64,000 nt of DNA from Athripsodes cinereus (GCA_947579605.1 OX388321.1:18653614-18717613), one strand, 5' to 3'; counted from the first letter of the stretch, positions 49,137-60,646 are shown. Notes: generated by a model from the sequence alone, not told the origin. Numbers and translations are program-made.

Positions 49137-50225
49137 TTAATACACACATGTGACTATCTGGCTTGATTGAATCTTTCTCCTCGACTTCAAGCATCGAGAA
49201 TCCATATCGATGAACAAATTATAAAAATAATCATCGATAGCATAACATTCATAGTTGATTCGATTGACGGACGCATATATCTTTTTGAACAATATCAACG
49301 CTGTTCTACGGCGACGAGAAATTTTTCTATTCACGAATCTCAATATAATTATAGCTGTACATACAAGCAAACGTATGCAGCTTTCCGCGATCAATCCCGC
49401 GACGATCAGCATTGCCAACACTGATTTCAACACCCACGCGAAAGACTTAACCCATTCGTGAATAGAGGGAGGTGTGAGTACCTCCCGTTCGGTGTCCTCA
49501 TCTATCTCTTCCTCCGAGAGGGTAAACCCATCCTCTACGGGTACAATTTCCTCCCTAGCGTCCTGGCTAGGTACATACCGAACCTCATCGCGAACAGATG
49601 CTATGTCTGGAAGATTATCTAACACAACCTGATAACTCTCTGTGATCACCTCAGGTTCAGATTGTCCCTCCGGAGTGTATTCTGGAAAGTCCAGGCGCCA
49701 TACCAACTCTTGCAAATGTTCCAGATTAACTAACTCCCGACCATTAATCCTCGTCCTATACCAGGATGTCATTTGCTTCCATACGCTCATTGCTGGTCCT
49801 TCATCTTTAAATAATACATGGCCATACCCTTTTAAACGATTGTTTATCCTGACCTTCCAGTCAACAAAATCACTCCCCAGTTCATCCTGACCTTGACACA
49901 CTGTCAACAGGTCATTATAGATCGCATTTATCTGCCCTTCCACACCAAACCTTCGCAAAATTATTTCTTTGAATACACCCCATCGACAATACCGAAACCC
50001 CAGAGACTTCCAGTACCGCTTTGCGTCGCCGCGCAAGCAATACACAGCCTCCCTTGGCAATTCATCTTCCCACTCAAGCTTCCAGCGTTCCTCGCATTCT
50101 TTGAGGAACCGTTCGGGGCCTTCATCAGTCCAGCCTCCGAACGAAAGCGAAAATTCGCGCACATAGCATCTGATATCCGACACCTTATCCATCGATCGAA
50201 TCATACCGTAATACACAATAAACAC
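49137..50225 (-). CDS. Gag/capsid-like protein with C-terminal hydrophobic segment
   Basis: The product is 362 residues. The first ATG (50225) is used, and an in-frame ATG at residue 8 or 12 is also possible. Residues ~28-180 follow the Ty3/gypsy-type capsid pattern. FGGWTDEGPERFL is at 29-41, then a hydrophobic helix, LRGDAKRYWKSL at 64-75, WGVFKEIILRRFG at 82-94 (the W-x2-F-x5-L-x-x-F-G hallmark), and a second lobe with YNDLLTVCQGQDELGSDFVDW at 103-123. Residues 183-255 are acidic and low in complexity. Residues ~264-298 are strongly hydrophobic, enough for one or two membrane spans, followed by the basic run RKISRRRR. There is no CCHC zinc knuckle and no protease. In an LTR element this protein should form the particle that packages element RNA. 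The membrane-like tail is unusual and could target particles to membranes. That is inference. The intact frame agrees with the young age of the insertion. Confidence 0.8.
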   Translation of the reverse strand: MFIVYYGMIRSMDKVSDIRCYVREFSLSFGGWTDEGPERFLKECEERWKLEWEDELPREAVYCLRGDAKRYWKSLGFRYCRWGVFKEIILRRFGVEGQINAIYNDLLTVCQGQDELGSDFVDWKVRINNRLKGYGHVLFKDEGPAMSVWKQMTSWYRTRINGRELVNLEHLQELVWRLDFPEYTPEGQSEPEVITESYQVVLDNLPDIASVRDEVRYVPSQDAREEIVPVEDGFTLSEEEIDEDTEREVLTPPSIHEWVKSFAWVLKSVLAMLIVAGLIAESCIRLLVCTAIIILRFVNRKISRRRRTALILFKKIYASVNRINYECYAIDDYFYNLFIDMDSRCLKSRRKIQSSQIVTCVY

Positions 50226-50404
50226 ATGTCAATAAAACAAAGCCAAAAGTCAAAACAATACACATTCGCCATTACAAATAACTTGTCAGTTCATTATAAA
50301 AAATATATACACCCTCCTCCGATATCACAAAAAAAACTAATTACAAAATCTCAGGGATGGATTCGTTGTAACGATTATGCACAGGAGTGCATTTTTTCGT
50401 TACG

Positions 50405-50422
50405 GCCCCACGTTGGGCGCCA
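50405..50422 (-). promoter_or_regulatory. Primer binding site (tRNA-Lys type)
   Basis: On the minus strand, three bases after the 5' LTR ends, the sequence is TGGCGCCCAACGTGGGGC. This matches the 18-nt site complementary to the 3' end of tRNA-Lys used by several retroelements. It fixes the orientation of the element and makes the right-hand repeat the 5' LTR. Confidence 0.85.
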
Positions 50423-50425
50423 ATA

Positions 50426-52141
50426 TGATATGGGGGGGGGTGAGAGAGATGGTGAAAGAATGGTTTCAGTTGAGGATAAAATAAATAAAATATTATGCCA
50501 AAAAATGCCAACGGCTGAGACTCTACTGGGCTACCCACAGCACTCCAGGAGTTAAAACAATAAAATGGTCTCGATTAAATTATACAGTGAGGCTATATAA
50601 ATTAAGAGACGACAAGTTATCTGTAATTAAATGGACAAATGTGTAAAAGACAAATTTAGATTCAAATATTTAATGAAAATAAAAATTGCTTACCACTATT
50701 ACAGACACACAAAAACAAGGCTAGACAATACTACGTCTTAATCACTACCCATTGTCTATGCACATTTAATTGTCCCACAAGAAAAACACACTTGATGATA
50801 ATTCAATTAATAAACGAAGCACTTTTAAAATCAATTAATTTACACTTTGCGATGAATATATAAAGGATCCCACGTTGAGAGCGCCTCGGAGCATGAAAAT
50901 GCTCTAAGGCAAAACAATATGATGAAGGCGCCCCTTGGCGCAGTGCTGGGAGGGCGGAGTCCCACGTCCAAGGCTCCTGGAGGCAATTACCAGCCTACAC
51001 AGGTGCGAAGTTGGCACGTCATGTCTTCAGGAGGAGAAAATCTCAACTCAACTGAAGCCCAATGACTAGAGACAGCCTTGTCTCTCTGAAGGTCAGATGA
51101 TGAGTGATGGCAGGAGCGATCCTTCTACCAAGGACAACTGCCTGCTCACCACGACTCGCTGGTGATCACTGTTCACCACGGATGGCTGATGGAGACTCAC
51201 TTCTCTGAAGGACATCTCTCTACTGTTCCTTGAGTGGTGTAGAGAGGGGTTGGTCATATACCCCTCCTACGCTGTGATGCATCTCTGTGCAGCGCCGTGA
51301 TTGGCTAATTGAATACCAATACACGCTCACCGCAAGTTCCATTGTATTGCGAGTACACCTGCACCCTTGTCTGCATTCCAGGAATTATGTACATGATGAA
51401 ATAAATATTTACAAATTAATATTATGTTATAAAGCGTCCAGTGCACTGATTTTAATTATTAATTAATTCACATATGAATATTTAAAGCGTCTCTTGCACT
51501 GATATTAAATATAAAACATTTCTTGTGTCCATTATCACCATTATTATTATAGCGTCTTTTCGCACAGCACAAATAACACACATCTTATTCTATTACATAG
51601 CACAATACAACCCTTTAGGTAGATAATTAAATACTCAAACTACGTATGTTACAATAAAATTAAAATTCATACCTAAAGAGTCGTTTACATAATTCAAAAT
51701 ATATCATCGATATCAAAACTCAATAGATCGAAGCGTAGGTATAAAAAATCCAACCAAGCAGATACTAAATAATTACAATACGCAGACATTCTAGAATCTT
51801 CATAAAATAATTTGATACATAATGAATGCGCCTTAAGTTGATACATAATGAATGCGCCTTAATCTTTTGTTGATATTATTCTCTTTATTACCCCTGTTGT
51901 TATGTAGGTACAAATATAAATAAACAATGATAATATTTTGTATGCAGGTAGGAAGATTAGTAAACAATACATTATTAATGTAGGTACCTTTTGAGTGCAG
52001 GCAATTTTTAATGTCGGGATTTTCAGAGTTCTTATGAACTGCATTGTCTTATATTGAATTCCCGTACAACTTTCTAAATAACAATTATAATTTTTTTAAT
52101 GATAACTTTTCGGCACAATACCTACTATACCGGGCACATCA
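50426..52141 (-). repeat. 5' LTR (element orientation)
   Basis: 1716 bp, identical by eye to 46386-48099 except for the G-run (9 versus 7) and t instead of g at 51936. The element promoter and RNA start should lie here, but I cannot place a TATA box with confidence. Confidence 0.95.
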
Positions 52142-52145
52142 GTAT

Positions 52146-52925
52146 TTATATACCTGTGATGAAATTATGAGTAGATATAGTTTGAATGTTAGTGATATAT
52201 AGATAGTAGGTACTGTATTGTAGAGTATAGAGGTCTGTAGCAGTGGTCTGAATAATAATAACACAATGACATGTTGTTTATGTTGCACAATAATAATTTC
52301 CGTTGGTAAGGATCATTACGTATTCCCATCTCGTCTATAAATTATTAATCATGTACCTGAGTGTACTAACTCGTGTAATTAGGTATATAATAGGTATTCT
52401 ATTATAATATAATCTTCCTCGCACAAGCAGTAGATACATACTAGTGAGTGTCTTGTCAACAGTATCACTTGTGATGAATATTCAGATTACTTACTGTGCA
52501 TCACTTGGAAGTTTTCACGACGATCTTCGTTACAGCGCACTTGTAGACGTCATGATCATCTGATCAACGATTAGGTATTGATTGTTAAGCATACAATTTA
52601 TTGTAAATATATTATTTTGTAAGTAGGTATATAATTATATACTTACTTGTTGTTATTTGAACAATTTCACACTAGTATGTACTTAAATATATTCCCTATT
52701 CTCCTCGCACAGATTACTTTGTTCACAGTTTATTAATCTTTCCCACCCTCCACGAATAACAGACCGAACAAATAGACAGGCATTATTCCCAACCAAGTAT
52801 TCTCCAAATCTGTACATGACTGTCTGATGCAAAGTATAACCAATTTAAAGTTTTGTTGGCGATTAACGCTTACTACAATTTTACTTCTTAGGATGAAACA
52901 TAACATTTTTTTATAACGCAATTAT
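52146..52925. other. Intron stretch, nothing recognised
   Basis: AT-rich, gene-free. Confidence 0.4.
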
Positions 52926-52936
52926 ATGAGCCGGTC

Positions 52937-53140
52937 CCCGTATAGGCACGTATCGGATCTACTTTTTAGGAAATATAGTATCTTGAATGCCAGGCAAACG
53001 TACATCTAAAATGTTGTCTGGCGTTACAAGTGATCCTGCTCGAAAAATATTGTCTAATCGACCATGTCCTTTTAAGACGAAAGTCGTCTCTCTAAATTGG
53101 AAAGCAACGTAGTAAAAAAATATGTTTTTTTTCATTATGG
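52937..53140. other. Short segment with protein-like frames on both strands
   Basis: On the minus strand a 58-codon frame from an ATG near 53140 ends in VTPDNILDVRLPGIQDTIF, PKK and a stop. Its balanced composition is unlike chance AT-rich frames. On the plus strand a 40-codon frame from about 52988 ends VVSLNWKAT. One may be a transposon fragment, possibly linked with the LINE-like remnant that follows. Neither is recognised. Confidence 0.25.
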
Positions 53141-53144
53141 AATT

Positions 53145-53313
53145 CTACTACCTAAACACCGACACAGTGAATGGTATTCGGTTTGTTCCATCAACGAGGA
53201 CTACCCTGGGACAACGCTCGGCGAAGTATCTTGCCCCGTTTCTGAAAACAAAGTCATTCAGTCGGGAGCTTAGGTCTTGGTTACTCAGAACAAGTAAAGA
53301 GGAAGCAAACTGA
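53145..53313 (+). pseudogene. LINE C-terminal remnant
   Basis: The open frame ending at 53313 contains RFVPSTRTTLGQRSAKYLAP then FSRELRSWLLRTSKEEAN. The pattern R-T-x-x-G-x-R-S-x-x-Y...F-x-x-x-L-x-x-W-L-L is the usual end of CR1/jockey-like LINE proteins. Upstream RT domains are missing. Confidence 0.5.
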
Positions 53314-56300
53314 TCATTTCTCTGATAATAGCTAAGTAACGCGGCGCAATACTGCGGTGATTATTAATGCACATTCTTTTTGCTTCACTATCCCTAGTCA
53401 ACTTACAAGGAGAAGCTCTCCAAGTTAACCCTGATAGTCAAAACGATATACAAATAACATTTAGACGGATTATATAGTTACTGATACGATGCGACAAACT
53501 TCACGAGAAAAATGTTTAATCCCAAGTTTGACAGTTTTCATCGACAAAATACATTGTTTAACACCTACAATGTTTGTTATAAGTGAAAAAGTTTGTTCGT
53601 ATAGTGTCGCCCGCCGTTAGCTGGTTTGAATGTGACCTAAATATAGCGCGCCGCACTACCCTCGTGGCCCACATAGTCGCCACCCTCCTCACACAGTGCC
53701 TACACGCCTACAGCTGTAGCTTGTGCCCCACTCCTGTCCCATCCAACTAAACCTGCTATGCTACATAGACTCGATGCGGTGTCGGAACGGGATGTGTGGC
53801 CCGTACTGTGTCATGGGGTGAGGTTCACTCTCTACCACCGCTCTACAGATACTTGCCAGATTGCTTAACTATGTGAAGTATTCATCGTCTTATTTTTCAC
53901 AGGAACTTCGTGTTCTGGAGTCTTACGTAACATCTCTACTCGACTGTCATAAAACTTAATTTTAGCCATATTATGCATTTACGTAATAAAGCATTCCAAA
54001 CATTGACGGTGAGCAACTTAACCAGGTGTTATTTTTATAATGTATGTTCTAATATTAATAATTAAGTTGACTCATCTGCTTTATCCTGAAATGAGTTTGA
54101 TATTATTTTATAATGTAAGCATCTGATAAATTAATATGATTGTTGTCAGCTATTATAATCGTAAAGTTGTTCCATTATAAGTAACCTGCGTGATAAGCTT
54201 TCCAATTAAAGTTGAACGTAATTAGGTGAATTGTTGTGTATGTATTATATTATGTAGATATCTAATGTAAAGCCTTATTTAGCATGTGTGAAGCTAACGT
54301 AGGTAGATGTAACCACTCACTCACGTTGTAAATAGGTAACTAGGAACTTACGGTTGAGCGACTATATAAAATAAATTACTGAGAATAAGTTGATTCAGGA
54401 AAGTACGCCACACTTGCACAGCACCCCGCAGGATCTTTCACTTTTGTTTGATATACTTTAAATGCTTTCGGTTTGTTAATTCTAGGGTGACCTCGGGTAC
54501 CGACGACTCTATTGTGCTCTCGTGTTATGAATAGGCTACTGCGGCCATAAATTTCCCGACGTGGAAATTGTCCTTAATGTTATTACCAAACTACCACTCA
54601 AGCCCACCCCTTTGCTGTGTACTGACTGTAATGTGTATGTGTTAATATAATATATAATTTCACATATGTAGTTACCTTGGTTGAATTGTTGCGACCTTCT
54701 GCCTCCATTATATGTATGTACCAACGTATCTATATTGATGAATATTAGTAACATGCTGGTGCTTTAAAGAGATTCGTATCATTTAAATATTTTAATACTG
54801 TTTACTCTCTCTAAACTCTCATTGTAAACTCTCATTTTAACATTTTGCCAATATTTATGGTTTAATCCTATATATTTGAGATTATTTACGTATTATTTTA
54901 TAGGCAGGTTTTCCAGGGCAATGATGTATATACATTATTCATTTCACTTTGTTTATATAAATATATAATAGAGAATATTAAATTTACTGTTCTTTTCAGA
55001 ACAATATCATTGTACATATATAATTAAAATGAGTATAATATTAGCAGTTGGTGTTAAGTATATTAGTTTGTATTTTGCATCTTATTGTCGGGCAATTGTG
55101 TAGATTCCTTCTTAGTACATTTACTACTATTTACCATATTATATGACATGTGTAGGTACTTTCTATAAGAACATCTTATTTCGGATAGAAATATTGCAGG
55201 ATCTGTCTTTCAACAACCGAATGAAAGTTGTTAAGTTTAGATTTTATACCTAATAATATATCAAGAAACTTATTCAATATCCAATTTTAACCATTAAAAT
55301 TTAGAACTGTCTAAATAACTTGTTCTTTAATACATATACTTTCAACGGAAATATATCATATTTTATTTATTTATTCTTTACTGTACATCCATTTCATTGA
55401 GGGTTTCCCATCATCCCTGGATGTTTTTAGAGCTGAGCTTTTGTATCATCTAGACTCAACGGAACATTTTTTAATGCATGGTTCAGGATTTGCCTGAAGG
55501 ACTTTCCCCGACAACAACCCCCCAAAATTACATATTTTAATGTCTCTTGGATGAGACTACAAAGCACTACTTACTGCTAAAATATTTTACAAAATAAGTT
55601 CTCACAGTTACGAATTGTTACGTACTAAAACTCTTAACACTACGGACAAGACTTCATAGTTTGTTATCTATCTAATGGTGCAATTATAAAAAAAATGACG
55701 ACCTACCTATCAGACTCACCACTGTCATACATGCATTTTCCTATATTTGGAATCGGAAATAATTAAGAAAATGGTAAAAAATATTTATAAATTCTAATGT
55801 ACGTTAATTGCAACCAATTTTACATAAAAATACATTTATGTTTAATACAATCACTATACAGAGGGCGAATTTACCGCAAAGGCGCGATTTATTCTAGCCA
55901 ACTCAAGAAAACGTATTAATGTAATAGAAAAAATATAATATAATATGAAATAAGAAAAATTTAGAATCGGAAGCTTACACTGACAAGATCCCCTTACGAT
56001 ATTCCACTGTTATGTTATGTGACGTTTACGGATATTATACAGACCTACTCATTGCAGAGATAAGCAATAATTATTAAACACGCCTTGTACGGCAGGTAGT
56101 AGGTATTATGGACTTTTTGCTATTTTTAGATACATAGGAATACTTGTTTAGCTGTCAAGCAAGCGCGAAACTCGCGAAAATTATCACTTCCGTGTATGTA
56201 GTATAATATAAAGTGAATTAATGCTTACCTCTGTTTTCTTTCAGTATTTTGGGTATTAGAACCCCAAGTATATAATATTTCAGTAAATGTGTGCTTTTTT

Positions 56301-56339
56301 TATTTAAGGAAATTATAAGAGTAGATTTATATTTATAAT
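53314..56339. other. Intron stretch with one GC-richer patch
   Basis: About 53605-53850 is GC-richer (cgccgcactaccctcgtgg, then cgccaccctcctcacacag), with no open frame of note. The rest is AT-rich. Confidence 0.35.
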
Positions 56340-56375
56340 TTATAGTATCCTTGTTGTGCAATAAAGTTTATTCTT
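56340..56375 (+). mobile_element. LINE 3' terminus fragment
   Basis: ttgttgtgcaataaagttta matches the tail motif of the LINE fragment at 33865-33885. Only the last bases are recognisable. Confidence 0.35.
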
Positions 56376-56559
56376 ATCATATATCTCATTTATTTAACAA
56401 AACAATATTAGATTCTACATTGTGAACACAATATAAGATTAACGATAAAATATAAATATAACATTAAATAACAAAAACCATAAAATATTAAAATAAATTT
56501 ATATTCAAAATGTAGAACCCCAACATTATTCGAGTTGATTCTTCCATGATGTTCTATGA

Positions 56560-56925
56560 AATAGTACAATCATGGGAGATCACTTACAGAGCTACAGGGA
56601 CAAAAACCTTCTTACTATCCTGGTGGACGATAGAAGTACGGCCTTCTGCATGCTGTATTTGAGCCTGTCATCTACTCCCAGTTTTCTGAGATTGCTTGAC
56701 AGACTCTTAGGTATTAAACCATTCACAGACAACACTATAGGCACGATGATTGTGGTACCTAGGTGTTCTCCACATATCTTTGATTTCATGAGCAAGATCA
56801 AGATATTTTATTGTCTTATCTTGGTCAGCTTTATTTAAATTTTCATTTTTATTATCCTTATGTTTAGATATTTATTCCTCATAGAATTGTTCTTTTTTTC
56901 TTGCAACATCACCTAGTCAGCGTAA
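56560..56925 (-). pseudogene. Decayed LINE C-terminal region
   Basis: One minus-strand frame gives VARKKEQFYEE, a stop codon, then NKADQDKTIKYLDLAHEIKD and MWRTPR. After a frameshift near 56750, another frame gives IIVPIVLSVNGLIPKSLSSN, LRKLG and MQKAVLLSSTRIVRRFL. The I-x-P-I-V-x-S-x-x-G-x-I-P-K-S-L and Q-K-A-V-x-L...R-I-V-R-R-F-L pattern is characteristic of the C-terminus of a widespread arthropod LINE family. A stop and a frameshift show it is inactive. Confidence 0.8.
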
Positions 56926-56983
56926 AATGGTCGAGCTTGTAAATTTCAATTTAAACACGATAGATAGATAACAAAGACCATTA

Positions 56984-57319
56984 CTCTAGGACAGTGGTCG
57001 GCAAAGTGCGGCTCCGGAGCCGCATATGGCTCTTTGGCCCTGTAAGTGCGGCTCTCACGGCCCAGCCTAGAGTCAAATTATTTAGAGAACGAAAAATTTG
57101 AAAACGTGAAATTAGAAAATAAATTTTGAAAAATTCATTACAATAAAAAAGAATTTTCACCATAAGTAATTCCTAATTTCCCTAAATAAGCGAAGGTCTA
57201 AAATTATAATAAAGGTTTACTAAATCAATAAACAGATTTGGCTCTCATTTTTTTTTTGATCGGTGTAATGTACATATTTGGCTCTTTGGCGAATATGTTT
57301 GCCGATCACTGCTCTAGGA
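56984..57319. mobile_element. hAT MITE, copy 2
   Basis: A 320-bp element (56992-57311) begins CAGTGGTCGGCAAAGTGCGG and ends GCCGATCACTG. It is flanked by a perfect 8-bp duplication, ctctagga, at 56984-56991 and 57312-57319. It aligns with copy 1 at 4421-4650 throughout but has extra internal sequence (the gctccggagccgcatatggc block and about 60 bp in the middle), so copy 1 is an internal deletion relative to it. Confidence 0.93.
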
Positions 57320-59707
57320 GAAAAGGCAGATTTAAAGGTAGTGCGAAATATTACGATATTTATATTATTCATAAAATAAACACATAGGAGATACAGTCTT
57401 ATATTAAGATAATAAGTCATTGGGATAACGTTGTTATGATCAGTATGTGGGTATTGAGTATTTTTATATATAAGATAATACATGTTTGTACATAATAATA
57501 TCTATGTGATGATTGTTCTGTGTTCCCGCTTTAATGGTCCCAGCGTTGTGTAAACGGTGTGGTGCGGTGTTTGGAGTTTGTCCCGTACGAAGCGCAATGC
57601 GGTACCTACCTAGACGCAGTGGCATCCGAAAATCGTTAACGTTAGCGTCCCACCCGCAATACACTGGCCGTACTCTAGATACGTTATCCTGTTATGTGGA
57701 TTGTGGACTGTACTGTATAGTGTATGCGATGCTACAGTATAACGTAGTCCGCATGTATTGCCTACAAAACTTATGTTCCCGCCCGTATTATTGTATAATG
57801 TTTGTCCGACTATCAATTCTATTTTATCTATCTGACTGTAAATTAAATAACACTACATGCTCTCTAGGATTCTTTTCCGATAAATATTCTATACTTACTA
57901 ACTATCTTTCAGACATACTCGCACAATGTTTTGAATTTATAAGCTAATGAAACAACCGTTCGTAATTATTTGACTCTGTTATTTACAACTTTATAGCAAC
58001 TTATTTCTTGCATGTATGATAAATTTAATATGTATTGTGGAATATTTTCCCCTATAGGTCCTATTATTATTAGTGTTAGAGATAAATCATGAGTCGCATC
58101 AAGTAGTAGGTATATATATAAAAAAAAACACAAAAAATATTTGATGTAAGTATTGAGAAACCATTTTACTATGTTAGAATAATGTAATGTTGAAGTACTT
58201 AACTTTCTTTTCCTTTGGAATTTTTATTTTGGTGTTACAATGGAGATTTAATCAAAGTTATTAATTTCCTTGTACATTATTCACCTGCTCCCTCTCACTT
58301 TCTGTTTGATAAAGTCAAGGTTTTCCTAACTTTGACAAAAATACCTAACGATAGATAGGTGCACAGTGTACCTACCTTTTATACTTTGCTTTTAGATTTG
58401 TGTTACAGATGTTGCATAAAACATAGGAGTTTTTGATTTCCATATCCTTTGTATATCGCATTCATACGTATCCTAGCTGAAGTATAGGACTCGTATTTAT
58501 ATTGTCCATATCTTGTATTTATGTTGTCAATTATTTCTATAGCTAAGCAGGTATACCCTTTATATCATGTGAAAAATGAAAATTGAGTTTGTCATGTTTC
58601 AAATTCAAATCACTCAAAATTGGGTGGAATAGCTAAAGAATAATAATATACCTACTTCATATTATATTTGTATGTATTCTTATGGATACATTTATCTATA
58701 CGATGAACATAAATTGACTACATTGTATACATAGTTATCTATTATTTGACTATCACTATATTCGCTTCATTAATTCTCCACAAGTATCAGTACATACATT
58801 TTCACTAGGAACTTAGTGATTCGTCAGATTATAGCAAATATTTATTATTATTTTCTTATAACGCTATTAATAATCCTTTTTTATTACATTAAGTACATAA
58901 AAATAGTGAATCCTTAACCTGATTATCAGATATGTATGTAAGTGCCTCGTACACAACGTCTGATGATATAATGAAGTAACCTGCATAATAGTTAGGTAGG
59001 TATATATATGTACCCAATACCTTACAGATGTGATAGCACCAAGGTTGACAGTCATAATTATTACCTATATCTTGTTATATGTTATGCGATTATTGATAAT
59101 GTAATATTATGTTATTGGAAAACTTTATTAGAGATATAAATATATAAACCTGTTTTATAAAATTATCGTCTTACGTAGATACGTGTTCATATACCTACAA
59201 TGGGCATACTTAGGCCCGAGTATTTTATACAATAAGGTATAGGTATCTATTAATTATTATACAGATACAGAATATGTTGAACATAATATTGTTGTTTAAT
59301 TATTGTTGAGGTCACATTCGTCTACTAGTCTTTATTGCCTGCAGTGAGTTTTTTTATTATCTGCAATTATTAGGAATATTTGCTTCATACGACGTGGTAG
59401 TAGATTATAGCAGCATCGATTTTATTTTAACACTCCAATCACTTACACTTACAGAAGAGTGGATTATCTATGGACGTGAACACATTTTATAACATTCCTG
59501 GTGGGAAATTAAAAAAATAAAACAATTCCACTTATTAAATCTTTACAGGACTTGTCAAAATTTTCTCGATTTATTTAGGTACATATAAATAAACTTTTTT
59601 CGTCTCTATTTCATTGGAAGGATACGGTCTCGAGTTGCGTTCGAAGAATTAATTTGAATTTCGTCCTTCTTTTATCAGATTTTTTTAATGTAAATATTAA
59701 GTACCTA
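57320..59707. other. Intron stretch with one 144-codon frame
   Basis: The plus-strand frame at 57513-57947 starts in a GC-richer patch and is cysteine- and tyrosine-rich. It has no motif, no donor evidence and a competing minus-strand frame, so I do not call it a gene. The rest is AT-rich. Confidence 0.35.
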
Positions 59708-59815
59708 TATATTTAATCACAAATCACAATTCTTACATACAGCTGATCTGCTGGCTACCCCACTTGTGGGATATGCCGTGATGGTATAGTAGTAGTAGTA
59801 GTATATTTAATCACA
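59708..59815 (+). mobile_element. 80-bp LINE 3' stub with 14-bp target duplication
   Basis: The insert (59722-59801) contains ctggctaccccacttgtggg, atatgccgtgatgg and a (gta)n tail, the same 3' end as at 20400-20450 and 22437-22495. It is flanked by a perfect repeat, tatatttaatcaca, at 59708-59721 and 59802-59815. The tail abuts the right-hand duplication, as expected for plus orientation. Confidence 0.88.
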
Positions 59816-60646
59816 TATTTTAATAAACATTACCCGACCCCTTTCACCTTTTAAACTCTCTACCTAACTGTGGAGAACCGTACTGATTTCAGGTATGATT
59901 GGCAAGAATAATAGAACCGTTTCTGGTTTCAGGTATATGTTTGGGGAGAATAATAACTTATTTAAAATAACGTCGAATAGAACATGGTATAGGTGCCTAT
60001 ATATTTTTATAGGTACGAGTATGTAGTCACGTATTGATACATAAAGGATACTTTTATTTACTTTTTGTTAACACGCTCCAATCGGTTTCTGTGGCTCACA
60101 TACACGGTTTTATATTCCACCCGAGAAAATCGGTAAATAATAAAGTTGTTCATTCTATTATGAAATGTGTAGTTACTAATTAAAATCCTCTTTACTCTTA
60201 AGTAAAATAAGGTCTATAACGTTTTGTGATGATCCAATGATGTTGTTTTCGATTGCAGTAATGCACAGGACACAATATAATAACTTCTAACAGGGTTAAT
60301 GTTATGTAGTCGATTTTTGACTTTTTGTCGTATTGCTTAAAAAAGACATGAAATAAAAATAAAATATGAAATTAGAGCACAACCAAATCTTTGACAAATC
60401 TATTTCGATCTATAGTAATCTTTAATGTGCAAGTATGTCGTTGGTGGCTCCATGAAACTTCCCATGTGTGAATTAAAAAAAATAAGATATTGATACTAAA
60501 TTATTCGTCTCGTTCAGCCGCATCTGCCGATGAAATAAACTATTTGCTAAAATATCCACGGAAAAAGGTATTGAGATAAATTAAATTAAAAATCTTACGT
60601 GCTGCTTTTTCTTAGATAATTGGTGAAAATTTAAATTGTAATTTTT
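59816..60646. other. Intron stretch, nothing recognised
   Basis: AT-rich, gene-free. Confidence 0.4.

Larger units (their letters stand above)
46382..52145 (-). mobile_element. Complete, gag-only LTR retrotransposon
   Basis: This is a 5756-bp element (46386-52141) flanked by a 4-bp duplication, gtat, at 46382-46385 and 52142-52145. LTRs of 1714 and 1716 bp begin TGAT and end ATCA and are nearly identical. The internal part is only 2326 bp and reads on the minus strand. It contains a tRNA-Lys-type primer binding site, one Gag/capsid-like ORF and one small unknown ORF. There is no protease, reverse transcriptase, RNase H, integrase or env. It is therefore non-autonomous and resembles the gag-only class (TR-GAG) described in plants. 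The partner supplying polymerase is not in the window. Confidence 0.93.

Noticed and set aside
49893..50555. 220-codon plus-strand ORF overlapping the gag-like gene and LTR
   Set aside because: It lies antisense to the capsid-like ORF and crosses the LTR boundary. It is a shadow frame.
57513..57947. 144-codon plus-strand ORF
   Set aside because: It has no motif, odd cysteine/tyrosine-rich composition, competing minus-strand frames, and only its first third lies in GC-richer DNA. Treated as chance.
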